In this document: piece by piece, positions 26,477-34,452 of the stretch
Layout: the number at the start of each line of letters is the position of its first letter
Numbering within the stretch: position 1 is the stretch's first letter
Assembly: GCA_965203685.1 (NCBI GenBank)
Contig: OZ241908.1
Span: 310,001-374,000 of the forward strand
DNA: 64,000 nucleotides
Source: VXYL01 sp965203685
GTDB lineage: Bacteria > Pseudomonadota > Gammaproteobacteria > Pseudomonadales > Azotimanducaceae
Direction: 5' to 3'
Translations under genes and position numbers: made by a program
The notes under the pieces: generated by a model
The model's database searches: none
Told to the model about the DNA's origin: nothing
Seen by the model: only the letters and a program-made list of their open reading frames with translations

Positions 26477-27655
26477 CTAGCGCACGATCTGCCGGGCTCT
26501 GAGGTCGGTGATCTCTTCGGCCGAGTAACCCGCTTCGCCGAGTACCTCGCGCGTATGCTCGCCGAGTTCCGGCGAGCAGCGGAAGATCTCGGCGGGCGTC
26601 TCGGTGAAGCGCCCTGGCGGTCGTGCTTGGCGCATCGGCCCTGCGATCGGGTGTTCGAACTCGAGCAGCGCGCCCATGGCCTGCACCTGCGGGTCGTGCA
26701 TGACGTCGTCGCGCGGGTTGATCCGGGCGAAAGGCACCTCGTTCTCCTCGAGGCGCTCGGCCAAAACCTCGGTGTCGAACCGGGCATAACCCTCGTTGAG
26801 CGCTTCCTGGAAGCGTTCCGAGTCGAGGCCGTCCTGGGTGCGGAAACGCTCGTCCTGGAACAGGTTCGGCAGGTCGAGGGCGCGGAACAGGCCTTCCCAC
26901 TCGGCGGCCTGCACCGGCATCGTGCAGATGTAGCCGTCGCGCGTCTGTCGGACCATGCCCTCGTGGGTGCGGCGGCCGGTGTGGGGTGTCTCGTCGCCGA
27001 CCAGGCTGTAGTTCAGCATATTGTCGGGCCAGAGGAAGAACAGGGCAGCGTCGAGCATCGAGATATCCACGCGCTGACCCGTTCCGGTGCGTTCCCGGGC
27101 GACCAATGCCGAGGCGATGGCCTGGGCTGCGGTCATGGAGGTAATCTTGTCGCAGATCAGGGAGTTGATCAGAATCGGCCGTTCGCTGCCGGGATCGGAT
27201 TGCAGCGAGCCGATCCCGGAAATCGACTGGATGATGGCGTCGTAAACCCGTCGGCCGGCGTACGGTCCCGAGTGCCCGACGCCGTTGATGGACGCAAATA
27301 CGATGCGCGGATTGGCGGCGGCGAGGGTGTCGTAGGCGAGCCCTAGGCGCTCCATGACTCCGGGCCGGTAGTTCTCCATGACCACGTCGGCGTCCTCGAG
27401 GAGTCGCATGAACACCGCCTTGCCTTCGTCCTGGCGCAAGTCGATTACCACCGAGCGCTTGTTGCGGTTCATCATGGCGAACGCGGCGCCCACGCCGTTG
27501 CGTTGCATCATGCCGGGATGGCGCATGAAGTCGCCCTCGGGCGATTCCACTTTCACCACGTCCGCCCCCTGGTCGCCGAGGATCGAGGCGGCGATAGGTC
27601 CCGAGTAGATGGTGGTCAGGTCGAGGATCCGGATGCCGTCCAAGGAACCGGCCAT
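26477..27655 (-). CDS. CaiB/BaiF family CoA-transferase
   Basis: Family III CoA-transferase of 392 residues, near the family's usual 390-430. Seen are GIRILDLTTIYSGPIAASILGDQGADVVKVE at the start, the block NRNKRSVVIDLRQDEGKAVF, NYRPGVMERLGL and TGQRVDISMLDA, which carries the conserved Asp region. The C-terminal half ends with GEHTREVLGEAGYS. It would move CoA between carboxylic acids. It lies 3 bases after the flavin monooxygenase stop and is part of the same operon, suggesting that the oxygenated product is later activated as a CoA ester (inference). Confidence 0.93.
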   Translation of the reverse strand: MAGSLDGIRILDLTTIYSGPIAASILGDQGADVVKVESPEGDFMRHPGMMQRNGVGAAFAMMNRNKRSVVIDLRQDEGKAVFMRLLEDADVVMENYRPGVMERLGLAYDTLAAANPRIVFASINGVGHSGPYAGRRVYDAIIQSISGIGSLQSDPGSERPILINSLICDKITSMTAAQAIASALVARERTGTGQRVDISMLDAALFFLWPDNMLNYSLVGDETPHTGRRTHEGMVRQTRDGYICTMPVQAAEWEGLFRALDLPNLFQDERFRTQDGLDSERFQEALNEGYARFDTEVLAERLEENEVPFARINPRDDVMHDPQVQAMGALLEFEHPIAGPMRQARPPGRFTETPAEIFRCSPELGEHTREVLGEAGYSAEEITDLRARQIVR

Positions 27656-27658
27656 GGC

Positions 27659-29284
27659 TTAAGCCCCCGCCTCGGCCTTGCCGCGAAGTTCGAAGCCCTC
27701 GTAGCCGTTGGCGACCACGGCGTCGCACTTCTCGACGTAGGGTGGGAACCCGATCAGTGGCATGAAGACCTGGGGCTTGCCGGGGATGTTCTTGCCGAGG
27801 TACCAGGAATTGCACGTCGGGTAGAGGGTCTGACCGGCAACCGCATTGACGTGGGCAACCCAGTCGTTCTCCGCGGCGGGCGTCGCCTCGATGGCGGCGA
27901 GTCCATTGTCGCGCATGTGCGCCATGCAGTCCGCGATCCACTCCACGTGCTGTTCGATGGAGACGATCATGTTCGTGAGCACCGAGGGACTGCCGGGGCC
28001 CGAGATCATGAACAGGTTCGGAAAGGCGCTGGTGGTGAGGCCGAGGTAGGTCACGGGACCCGCCGACCACTTCTCGCCGAGGGTCAGGCCCGCCCGGCCG
28101 CGGATGTCGATGTTGAGCATGGCGCCGGTCATGGCATCGAAGCCGGTGGCGAAGACGATGCAGTCGACAGCGTGCTCTGTACGGTCGACCACGATGCCCG
28201 CCGGCGTGATCCGCTCGATCGGGTTGGTACGCACGTCGACGAGGCTCACGTTCGGCCGGTTGTAGGTCTCGAAGTACCCGGTGTCGAGACACGGCCGCTT
28301 GCAGCCGATGACGTTGTCCGGGCAGAGCAGTTCGGCCGTGGCCGGATCGTCCACCACCCGGCGGATCTGTTCCCGCACGAAACCGGCAGCCGTCTCGTTG
28401 GCATCGCGGTTCACGATCAGGTCGTTGTAGGCGCTCAAGAATCCGAAACCGCCCCGGTCCCACCGCTTGGTGAAGTTGCTCTCGCGGCTCGCCTCCGTGT
28501 CTTCCAGGGCGGCGACGTCGTTCTTCGGGATCTTGGAGCCGAACCCCGCTGCCTCCTTGTAGTTGCGGGCGCGGAACGCCGGGTACTCGGCCTTGATCTC
28601 GGCGACGAGTCCTTCGTCGATGGGTGCGTTGCGCGCCGGGATCGAATAGTTGGGCGTGCGCTGGAAGACGGTGAGGTGCGCCGCTTGGGCGGCGATGATG
28701 GGGATGGCCTGGATCGCTGAGGAGCCCGTGCCGATGATGCCGACGCGCTTCCCCCGGAAGTCCACGCCCTCGTGCGGCCACCGGCCGGTGTGGTAGGTGT
28801 CGCCGACGAAATCGTCGCGACCTTCGAAATCCGGCAGGTTCGCGGATGAGAGGCAGCCGGTCGCCAGGATGCAGAACCGGGCCGACACGACCTGCCCGGC
28901 GTCGGTCTCGATCCGCCAAAGGGCCTTCGTCTCGTCGAAGTGCGCCTTCACCACCCGGGTGTCGAAGACGATGTCGCGCTTCAGGTCGAACCTGTCCGCG
29001 ACGTGGTTGGCGTAGCGCAGGATCTCCGGCTGCCCCGCGTAGCGTTCGGTCCACGCCCACTCCTGCTGGAGATCGTCGTCGAAGCTGTACGAGTACTCCA
29101 TGCTCTCGACGTCGCAGCGCGCGCCCGGGTAGCGGTTCCAGTACCAGGTGCCCCCCACACCGGAACCCGCTTCGAACACTTTTGCCCGGAAACCGCAGCG
29201 GCGCAGGCGGTGGAGCATGTAAAGGCCGGCGAACCCCGCGCCGACGATGACCGCGTCGTAGCGCGGATGACTGTTCTTGGACAC
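27659..29284 (-). CDS. Flavin-containing monooxygenase, Baeyer-Villiger type
   Basis: FAD/NADPH monooxygenase of 541 residues. The FAD motif is GAGFAG (15-20) and GGTWYWNRYPG follows, as in cyclohexanone and phenylacetone monooxygenases. The Baeyer-Villiger fingerprint FxGxxxHTxxWP is fully conserved at 159-170 (F159, G161, H165, T166, W169, P170). The NADPH motif is GTGSSA (185-190). It would convert a ketone to an ester or lactone. It is the first gene of a three-gene operon with a CoA-transferase and a P-loop protein. Confidence 0.93.
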   Translation of the reverse strand: MSKNSHPRYDAVIVGAGFAGLYMLHRLRRCGFRAKVFEAGSGVGGTWYWNRYPGARCDVESMEYSYSFDDDLQQEWAWTERYAGQPEILRYANHVADRFDLKRDIVFDTRVVKAHFDETKALWRIETDAGQVVSARFCILATGCLSSANLPDFEGRDDFVGDTYHTGRWPHEGVDFRGKRVGIIGTGSSAIQAIPIIAAQAAHLTVFQRTPNYSIPARNAPIDEGLVAEIKAEYPAFRARNYKEAAGFGSKIPKNDVAALEDTEASRESNFTKRWDRGGFGFLSAYNDLIVNRDANETAAGFVREQIRRVVDDPATAELLCPDNVIGCKRPCLDTGYFETYNRPNVSLVDVRTNPIERITPAGIVVDRTEHAVDCIVFATGFDAMTGAMLNIDIRGRAGLTLGEKWSAGPVTYLGLTTSAFPNLFMISGPGSPSVLTNMIVSIEQHVEWIADCMAHMRDNGLAAIEATPAAENDWVAHVNAVAGQTLYPTCNSWYLGKNIPGKPQVFMPLIGFPPYVEKCDAVVANGYEGFELRGKAEAGA

Positions 29285-29425
29285 CTTGCACTCGACCCCG
29301 AACTTCGCCCGCTCAAGATTCTACACACTCACTCGTGCCCTGAAGGTCCGGGTAGAGGGCGTGGCTTCCCAGCTCGCGTGCCTTCAGCGTCCTTTAAGAA
29401 GTTCAAGGTTCCAGCGAGAGGATAG

Positions 29426-29454
29426 TTGAAATAATCCATATGTGACCCCAATAT
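29426..29454 (+). promoter_or_regulatory. Candidate promoter for the SHOCT/DUF2089 operon
   Basis: TTGAAA (29426-29431), a 17-base spacer and CAATAT (29449-29454) form a weak sigma-70-like pair. They lie in an AT-rich patch of an otherwise GC-rich divergent gap, 28 bases before the ATG. The -10 box matches only half the consensus. Confidence 0.35.
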
Positions 29455-29482
29455 CCCCTCATCACAGTCGTGGAACGAACCC

Positions 29483-30499
29483 ATGCGCGAAGAGATCAAC
29501 CGTATCTTGAAGCTGGTGGAGGACGGCAAGCTCACGGGCGACCAGGCGAGCGCCATGATCGACGCCCTCGACGCGGCCGACCGACGGTCTCGCAACTCCG
29601 AGCGGCGCCATCAGTCGAGACACGCTCGCCATCGGCATCGGCGCGGGGGCTCCAGGGCGTTCGGCGGACTGCTCGATGAACTCGGTGTCGACATCGGTCG
29701 CGCGGTCGAGGACGCCTTGCGGGGCCTGGGCGACGTGGGGGGCTTGGCGCAAGTGTTCGGCGGCGCCGACGGCGACGACTGGGTCGACGATACCAACAGG
29801 GCGACGCTGGCCAAGGTGGAGGAACCCACCGGCCAGGATTACAAGGCCGAAGGCAATCGCATCGTCGTCTCGGAACTCAAACGGCTGGACCTCACGCAGG
29901 CCGAGTTCTGCGACAACACGATGCACGCGGCGGCACTCCAGGACGTCGAGGTGGCGAACGGACCCTTGAGCCGCAATACGCTGCGCGGCTCGTCGCTGAA
30001 ACGGGCGTCGCTCACCGCCTCGGAAGTGACCGGCAATACCCTCAACGGTGCGAGCCTGTCGCGCCTCTCCGTCACGTCGTCGGTGTTCGCGGACAATACC
30101 GTCAACGGCGCTCAGATCCGGGAACTCTCGATGCAGAGCGCCGAGATCCGGTCGACGAAGGTCAACGGCTCGAAGCTCAAGGCCATGGCCCTCACCGGCG
30201 GCAGCCGGCTCGACCATGTCAAGATCAGCGGCGTCGTCGCCGACGGTTGGGAGTTTGCCGGGAGTGCGCTTGCTCGCGTGAAGTTCGCGGGCTCGAACGA
30301 CGAACCGATGCGCATCCGCGATCTCACGCTGGACGGCGTGAATCTAAACGCCTGCGAGTTTACCGGGTGCAAGTTCGACGGCACGACGATCAAAGGTGTG
30401 GACGCGGAGAACCTGCGCTTTGACGACGTGGACTTCACCGGAATGACCATCGACTCGGCGGAGCGGCTTCGGGCCCTGGCGAGCGCTGATGTCGGCTGA
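29483..30499 (+). CDS. SHOCT-like N-terminal domain plus 20-residue beta-helix-like repeats
   Basis: Cytoplasmic protein of 338 residues. The first 30 residues (MREEINRILKLVEDGKLTGD and following) match the short SHOCT-like helix pair found in YvlB-type proteins. A His/Arg-rich linker (38-57) and a small helical section follow. From 130 to 229 there are five consecutive units of exactly 20 residues. Each has the plan x-x-L-x-R/D-x-x-L/V-T-x-x and ends with N-T-x-x-G or a close variant, as in SSLKRASLTASEVTGNTLNG. The later part continues as pentapeptide-like repeats (DGVNLNACEFTGCKFDGTTI). This predicts a right-handed quadrilateral beta-helix. Its 3' end overlaps the DUF2089 gene by 11 bases. 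Function unknown. Confidence 0.8.
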   Translation: MREEINRILKLVEDGKLTGDQASAMIDALDAADRRSRNSERRHQSRHARHRHRRGGSRAFGGLLDELGVDIGRAVEDALRGLGDVGGLAQVFGGADGDDWVDDTNRATLAKVEEPTGQDYKAEGNRIVVSELKRLDLTQAEFCDNTMHAAALQDVEVANGPLSRNTLRGSSLKRASLTASEVTGNTLNGASLSRLSVTSSVFADNTVNGAQIRELSMQSAEIRSTKVNGSKLKAMALTGGSRLDHVKISGVVADGWEFAGSALARVKFAGSNDEPMRIRDLTLDGVNLNACEFTGCKFDGTTIKGVDAENLRFDDVDFTGMTIDSAERLRALASADVG

Positions 30500-30932
30500 G
30501 CCAGAGGACCAACCCGGCGGTCGGCTGACCGTCTGCCCGGCTTGCGACGGTCGGCTCGTGCCGCGCGAACTGGCCTGCAAGGATTGCGGCCTGGTGGTGA
30601 AGACCCAGTTCGCGGGCAACGAGTTCATCGGTCTCGACGAGGACAACCTGCACGTGCTGCGCATTTTTGTCGCGTGCGAGGGTCGCATCCGGGACATGGA
30701 GCGAGCGCTTGGGGTCAGCTACCCGACGGTGAAGTCGCGGCTCGCAGCGTTGCGTAACGCCCTAGGTGTTGGACGGGCCGCGACCGAAACCGCGCGGGCA
30801 CCGTCAACCGATCAGCGCGCAAGCGCTAGCGAACGCCCGGCGGACGTGCTCGGCCGCTTGGAGGCGGGGGAGATCGACTTCGATGAAGCGCTCGAGTCGA
30901 TCAAGCAACTGTCGCCGGGTGAGAAGCGATGA
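30489..30932 (+). CDS. DUF2089 family protein (zinc ribbon plus HTH-like)
   Basis: Protein of 147 residues. The N-terminal zinc ribbon is CPACDG and CKDCG (two CxxC pairs). A helical segment follows (LHVLRIFVACEGRIRDMERALG) and then the helix-turn-helix-like VSYPTVKSRLAALRNALG. These are the DUF2089 signatures and imply DNA binding. A C-terminal SHOCT-like pair (DVLGRLEAGEIDFDEALESI) echoes the N-terminus of the preceding protein, so the two may interact through related domains (inference). It overlaps the preceding gene by 11 bases and the convergent recQ gene by 32 bases. Confidence 0.85.
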   Translation: MSAEPEDQPGGRLTVCPACDGRLVPRELACKDCGLVVKTQFAGNEFIGLDEDNLHVLRIFVACEGRIRDMERALGVSYPTVKSRLAALRNALGVGRAATETARAPSTDQRASASERPADVLGRLEAGEIDFDEALESIKQLSPGEKR

Positions 30933-32721
30933 CCTCGAGGAAGGCATCGGCGTAGCGGTCGAGCTTGGCTTGTCCGACGCCGTGCACGGCGATCATGGCG
31001 TCGCGCGACTGCGGGCGCAGCCGTACGAACTCCTTGAGCGTGGCGTCGTGGAAGACGACGTAAGGCGGGACGGACGCGTCGTCCGCTAGGCGCAAGCGGC
31101 ATTCGCGCAATGCCTCCCAAAGCGCTTCGTCGGGGGTGGTGATCTCGAACCCGTCATCGCGGGATTTCGCGGGGGACCGCTCCCGGGCCCGGTTGGCCAC
31201 GGCGTCCTCGCGGACGTTAAGCGTCGTCTCGCCGCGCAATAACGGGCGCGCCGCCTGGGTCAGCCGCAGTGCGCCGAACCGGGCCGCGTCGGCCAGCACG
31301 AAGCCGCCGGCGATCAACTGGCGCAGCAGGGACCGCCACTGTGTCGCGCCGACGTCCGCGCCGATGCCGAAGGTCGACAGCTTGTCGTGGCGATGCTGCT
31401 GCACCTTGGCCGTGTCCTTGCCGCGGAGCACGTCGATGACGTGGCCGGCGCCGAAGTACTGTCCCGTACGCACGATGCACGACATCAGCTTCTGCGCCTC
31501 CACCGTGCCGTCGTAGGTCTTGGGCGGATCCAAGCAGATGTCGCAGTTGCCGCAAGGGTCGGGCAGATCGTCGCCGAAGTAGCGGAGCAGGGCCTCCCGC
31601 CGACACTCCGTGACCTCGCACCAGCCGAGCAGCGTATCGAGCTTGCTGCGTTCGATGCGCTTCTGCTGCTCGCTGGCCTCGCCCTGGTCGACGAGCTGCC
31701 GCACTCGGACGACGTCCTGCAGGCCGTAGATCATCCAGGCATCGGCATGCTCCCCGTCGCGGCCTGCCCGGCCGGTCTCCTGGTAGTACGCCTCGACGCT
31801 CTTCGGCAGGTCGATGTGCGCCACGAAGCGGACATCCGGCTTGTCGATCCCCATGCCGAAGGCGATCGTGGCGACGATGACCACGCCGTCGTCGCGCAGG
31901 AACCGCGCCTGGTTTCGGGCGCGTTCGCCGTTCGGCATCCCGGCGTGGTAGGGAAGCGCGTCGTGCCCTGCCTCCTGCAACGCCGCAGCGGTCGCCTCCG
32001 TCTTGCGCCTCGACAGGCAATAGACGATGCCGGGCTGGCCGCGGTGCTCCTCCATGAACCCCAGCAACTGATCGTTCGCGTTGGACTTGATGTGCACCGC
32101 GTAGCGGATGTTGGGGCGGTCGAAACCGCTCACGAAACGTGCGGGTTTGCGCAAGCGCAGGCGGTTGACGATCTCGGTGCGGGTCCGCCCGTCCGCGGTG
32201 GCTGTCAGTGCCATGCGCGGCGTGTCCGGGAACCGATCGGCGAGGACGTCGAGGCCGAGGTAGTCCTGGCGGAAGTCGTGACCCCACTGCGAGACGCAAT
32301 GCGCTTCGTCGATCGCAAACAAGGCGACGTCCGCACGCCCGAGAATGCCTAGCGTCTCTTCCTGCAGAAGGCGCTCCGGGGCGACATAGAGCAGGTCAAG
32401 GCGCCCTTCGGCGAGTTGGCGGGTGATGTCGACCTGTTCATGCCAAGGCACGGTCGAGTTCAAGAACGCCGCGGCCACGCCGAGTTGCCTGAGTGCGGCG
32501 ACCTGGTCCTGCATCAGCGCGATCAGCGGCGAAACCACCACCGCCGTGCCCGGCCGAATGAGCGCAGGGACCTGGTAGCACAGCGACTTGCCGCCACCGG
32601 TCGGCATCAACACCAGGCAGTCGCGGCCAGCGAGCACGGCTTCGATCACCTCCTCCTGGCCTAGGCGGAAGTCCTCGTAGCCGTAGACGGTCCGTAGGGT
32701 GTTGCGGGCCTGCTCAAGCAC
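30901..32721 (-). CDS. recQ: ATP-dependent DNA helicase RecQ
   Basis: 3'-5' DNA helicase of the RecF recombination and repair pathway; about 606 residues. Motif 0 and Walker A are GYEDFRLGQEEVI and MPTGGGKSLCYQVPA; the DExH box is FAIDEAHCVSQWGHDFR; motif VI has QETGRAGRDG. The zinc-binding domain shows CEVTECRREALLRYFGDDLPDPCGNCDIC with its Cys ligands. An HRDC domain ends the protein (RLRPQSRDAMIAVHGVGQAKLDRY). The GTG at 32721 was chosen because it leaves the usual short leader before GYEDF. A GTG at 32778 would add 19 residues. Neither has a clear ribosome site. Confidence 0.94.
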   Translation of the reverse strand: MLEQARNTLRTVYGYEDFRLGQEEVIEAVLAGRDCLVLMPTGGGKSLCYQVPALIRPGTAVVVSPLIALMQDQVAALRQLGVAAAFLNSTVPWHEQVDITRQLAEGRLDLLYVAPERLLQEETLGILGRADVALFAIDEAHCVSQWGHDFRQDYLGLDVLADRFPDTPRMALTATADGRTRTEIVNRLRLRKPARFVSGFDRPNIRYAVHIKSNANDQLLGFMEEHRGQPGIVYCLSRRKTEATAAALQEAGHDALPYHAGMPNGERARNQARFLRDDGVVIVATIAFGMGIDKPDVRFVAHIDLPKSVEAYYQETGRAGRDGEHADAWMIYGLQDVVRVRQLVDQGEASEQQKRIERSKLDTLLGWCEVTECRREALLRYFGDDLPDPCGNCDICLDPPKTYDGTVEAQKLMSCIVRTGQYFGAGHVIDVLRGKDTAKVQQHRHDKLSTFGIGADVGATQWRSLLRQLIAGGFVLADAARFGALRLTQAARPLLRGETTLNVREDAVANRARERSPAKSRDDGFEITTPDEALWEALRECRLRLADDASVPPYVVFHDATLKEFVRLRPQSRDAMIAVHGVGQAKLDRYADAFLEVIASHPATVA

Positions 32722-32728
32722 GTCGGCA

Positions 32729-32734
32729 ATTATA
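32729..32734 (-). promoter_or_regulatory. Perfect -10 box before recQ
   Basis: TATAAT reads on the minus strand, 7 bases before the GTG at 32721. If it is the real -10 element, transcription would start at the start codon (leaderless). No convincing -35 box is present. If translation starts at 32778 instead, the match is inside the coding region. Confidence 0.35.
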
Positions 32735-32760
32735 GGTGCGGCGTTTTCGGCGGATGGCCC

Positions 32761-32816
32761 CGATCGGGCATTCCGCACTGACGAATGGGCGATTTCCTAC
32801 ATACACCGCCCGATCG
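32761..32816. other. Inverted repeat in the recQ / DUF1640 divergent gap
   Basis: Two perfect 9-base arms, CGATCGGGC (32761-32769) and GCCCGATCG (32808-32816), face each other across 38 bases. The spacing suits either an operator pair or a cruciform. The 16-base element at 32785-32800 lies between the arms. Confidence 0.45.
32785..32800 (+). repeat. 16-base element shared with position 39838
   Basis: ATGGGCGATTTCCTAC occurs here and again at 39838-39853, both times in intergenic DNA. One such 16-base match in 64 kb could arise by chance, so its status depends on how often it occurs elsewhere in the genome. Confidence 0.45.
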
Positions 32817-32859
32817 ATTGTGCACAGTGGTATTTTCTTGGAGTACCCGGACAGCAGCG

Positions 32860-33393
32860 ATGAATCCCACGGTGATCGACACGCTGAGGTATGCAGACCG
32901 GCTCAAGGCGGCCGGTGTCGAGCCCGGTCAGGCTGAAGCCATGTCCCGTGCCCTGAACGCCGAGCTCACCGAAGAGCTAGTGACAAAGACGGATCTCGAC
33001 GCCTCGACGGCCGCATTGAGGACGGAGTTGGGCACGGAAATTCGAGAACTGGCGCGTAAGGTCGATGCAGGCTTCGCTGCGGTGGACAAAAGGTTCGCTG
33101 CAGTGGACAAGAGGTTCGCTGCTGTGGACAAAAGGTTCACTGCGACTGACGGCAAGTTTGCTGCCATGCGAGCGGAGTTGGCCACAATGGATGCGAAGTT
33201 CGATGGCTTGAGTAGCCAGTTTGCCACCCAGGGTCGCTACGTGTTCCTCGTCCTCGCGGTGATTGCCAGCCTGGGGCTGTACAACGCGGTTGCCCCGCAC
33301 GTCGTTGGCAAGGCGTCCCAACAGACCGGATCAAGCCAACCGGTTGCGGCGAAGATGGAGGGCGACACCGCGCCGGCGCCGACTGGGCACTGA
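32860..33393 (+). CDS. DUF1640-like coiled-coil protein with C-terminal membrane helix
   Basis: Protein of 177 residues. The N-terminal MNPTVIDTLRYADRLKAAGVEPGQAEAMSRAL matches the DUF1640 pattern (related to mitochondrial CCDC90/MCUR1). A long coiled coil of repeated heptads follows, including three copies of FAAVDKR at 72-92. One membrane helix (VFLVLAVIASLGLYNAV) and a short Pro/Ala tail end the protein. The ATG at 32860 was preferred over 32785 because homologues begin with this helix. The bacterial role of the family is unknown. Confidence 0.82.
   Translation: MNPTVIDTLRYADRLKAAGVEPGQAEAMSRALNAELTEELVTKTDLDASTAALRTELGTEIRELARKVDAGFAAVDKRFAAVDKRFAAVDKRFTATDGKFAAMRAELATMDAKFDGLSSQFATQGRYVFLVLAVIASLGLYNAVAPHVVGKASQQTGSSQPVAAKMEGDTAPAPTGH
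33073..33156 (+). repeat. 21-base tandem repeat inside the coiled-coil gene
   Basis: Three consecutive 21-base units (33073, 33094 and 33115) differ at only a few bases and encode FAAVDKR. A fourth, more diverged unit follows at 33136 and encodes FTATDGK. Each unit adds exactly one heptad of coiled coil. Confidence 0.9.
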
Positions 33394-33408
33394 ACGCCCC
33401 GGTCGGTC

Positions 33409-34392
33409 CTACGACCGCACCCCAACCGGCGCGTTGTCGGCAGCGGACCGATACGCCGCCTCCGTGAGGCGGGCCACCTGCAGGGCGAACGTTGGTGGCT
33501 CGTAGCCGGCGAGGCCGGTTCGGATGTGCTCGAAGAACGCGCCGTCCGGCGTCTGACTAGCGACGGTCTCGGGAACGTGGACGGGCGCGTCGTTGTGCAG
33601 CATGGACCGGACCTGCCACTGGTGCAGATGCAGCACGAGGGACCCCTCGCTGCCGGCGATGGCGAGCCGCTCGTCGTGGGTGCGCGTATTGCCGATGGTG
33701 GTGAGCGTGCCGACCGCGCCGCCCTCGAACTCCACGGTCACTGCCCCGTTGACATCGACGGCGAACCCGGCGTTGTCGAACGTCGCCGATACGGTTGTCG
33801 GGGCGAGACCGGTGACCCAGAGCAGCGACGCTACGAGGTGGCTGCCGGTGTCCATGAACATGCCGCCGCCTGACAGTTCGGGGTCGAGGCGCCAGCCACC
33901 CGCGCCCGTCCAATGCTGGGTGACATAGGCGACGACGCCGCGAATCTCGCCCAGCGCACCGGTCTTGACCAACTCGCGGGCGTGAACGAAATGCGGCATC
34001 CAGTGGCGCTGGTAGGCCACCCCGAGGGCGAGTCCTCGTGCAGCCGCGAGTTCTAACAACTGGTGGGCATGGTCCGGCACGATGACCATCGGCTTTTCCA
34101 CCAAGACATGAAGGCCGCGCTCGAGGCACGCGCGCGCCTGCTCGAAGTGGTCGCGATGGGGCGTGCTGATCAGCACGGCGTCCGCGGCCGTCTCGTCGAG
34201 CATGGCGCGCCAGTCGGCGGCGTACGGGATCTCGACGCCCGCCTTGTCCATGAGTAGCCGTGCCTGGGATTCGACCGGGTCGGCGACCGCAACGATGCGT
34301 ACCGCGCCGTCCCTTTGCATCCGGGGCAAGTGCGCATTGCGCATGTTGCCGCCGGCGCCCATCAACATGACCTCGAGTTCTCTCTGCTGCAT
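33409..34392 (-). CDS. Gfo/Idh/MocA family oxidoreductase
   Basis: NAD(P)-dependent dehydrogenase of 327 residues. The N-terminal Rossmann fold has MGAGGNMRNAHLP, then VAVADPVESQA, LISTPHRDHFEQARACLERGLHVLVEKPM with the conserved EKP motif, and GVAYQRHWMP. The C-terminal alpha/beta domain includes GGGMFMDTGSHLVASLLWV, where GSH supplies the usual catalytic His. Substrates in the family are sugars, inositols and related polyols. The gene is divergent from the LLM oxidoreductase gene. Specificity unknown. Confidence 0.92.
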   Translation of the reverse strand: MQQRELEVMLMGAGGNMRNAHLPRMQRDGAVRIVAVADPVESQARLLMDKAGVEIPYAADWRAMLDETAADAVLISTPHRDHFEQARACLERGLHVLVEKPMVIVPDHAHQLLELAAARGLALGVAYQRHWMPHFVHARELVKTGALGEIRGVVAYVTQHWTGAGGWRLDPELSGGGMFMDTGSHLVASLLWVTGLAPTTVSATFDNAGFAVDVNGAVTVEFEGGAVGTLTTIGNTRTHDERLAIAGSEGSLVLHLHQWQVRSMLHNDAPVHVPETVASQTPDGAFFEHIRTGLAGYEPPTFALQVARLTEAAYRSAADNAPVGVRS

Positions 34393-34452
34393 CGAGCCGC
34401 CGCTCCACGTTGGTTCGGGTGTAATCTACTCGTTTGCTCGCTAGGAGATGCA

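Noticed and set aside
26418..29291. A 957-residue open frame on the minus strand spanning two genes
   Set aside because: It lies in another frame of the CoA-transferase and monooxygenase genes, is very rich in Arg, Gly, His and Pro and matches no family. It is a by-product of the high GC content.
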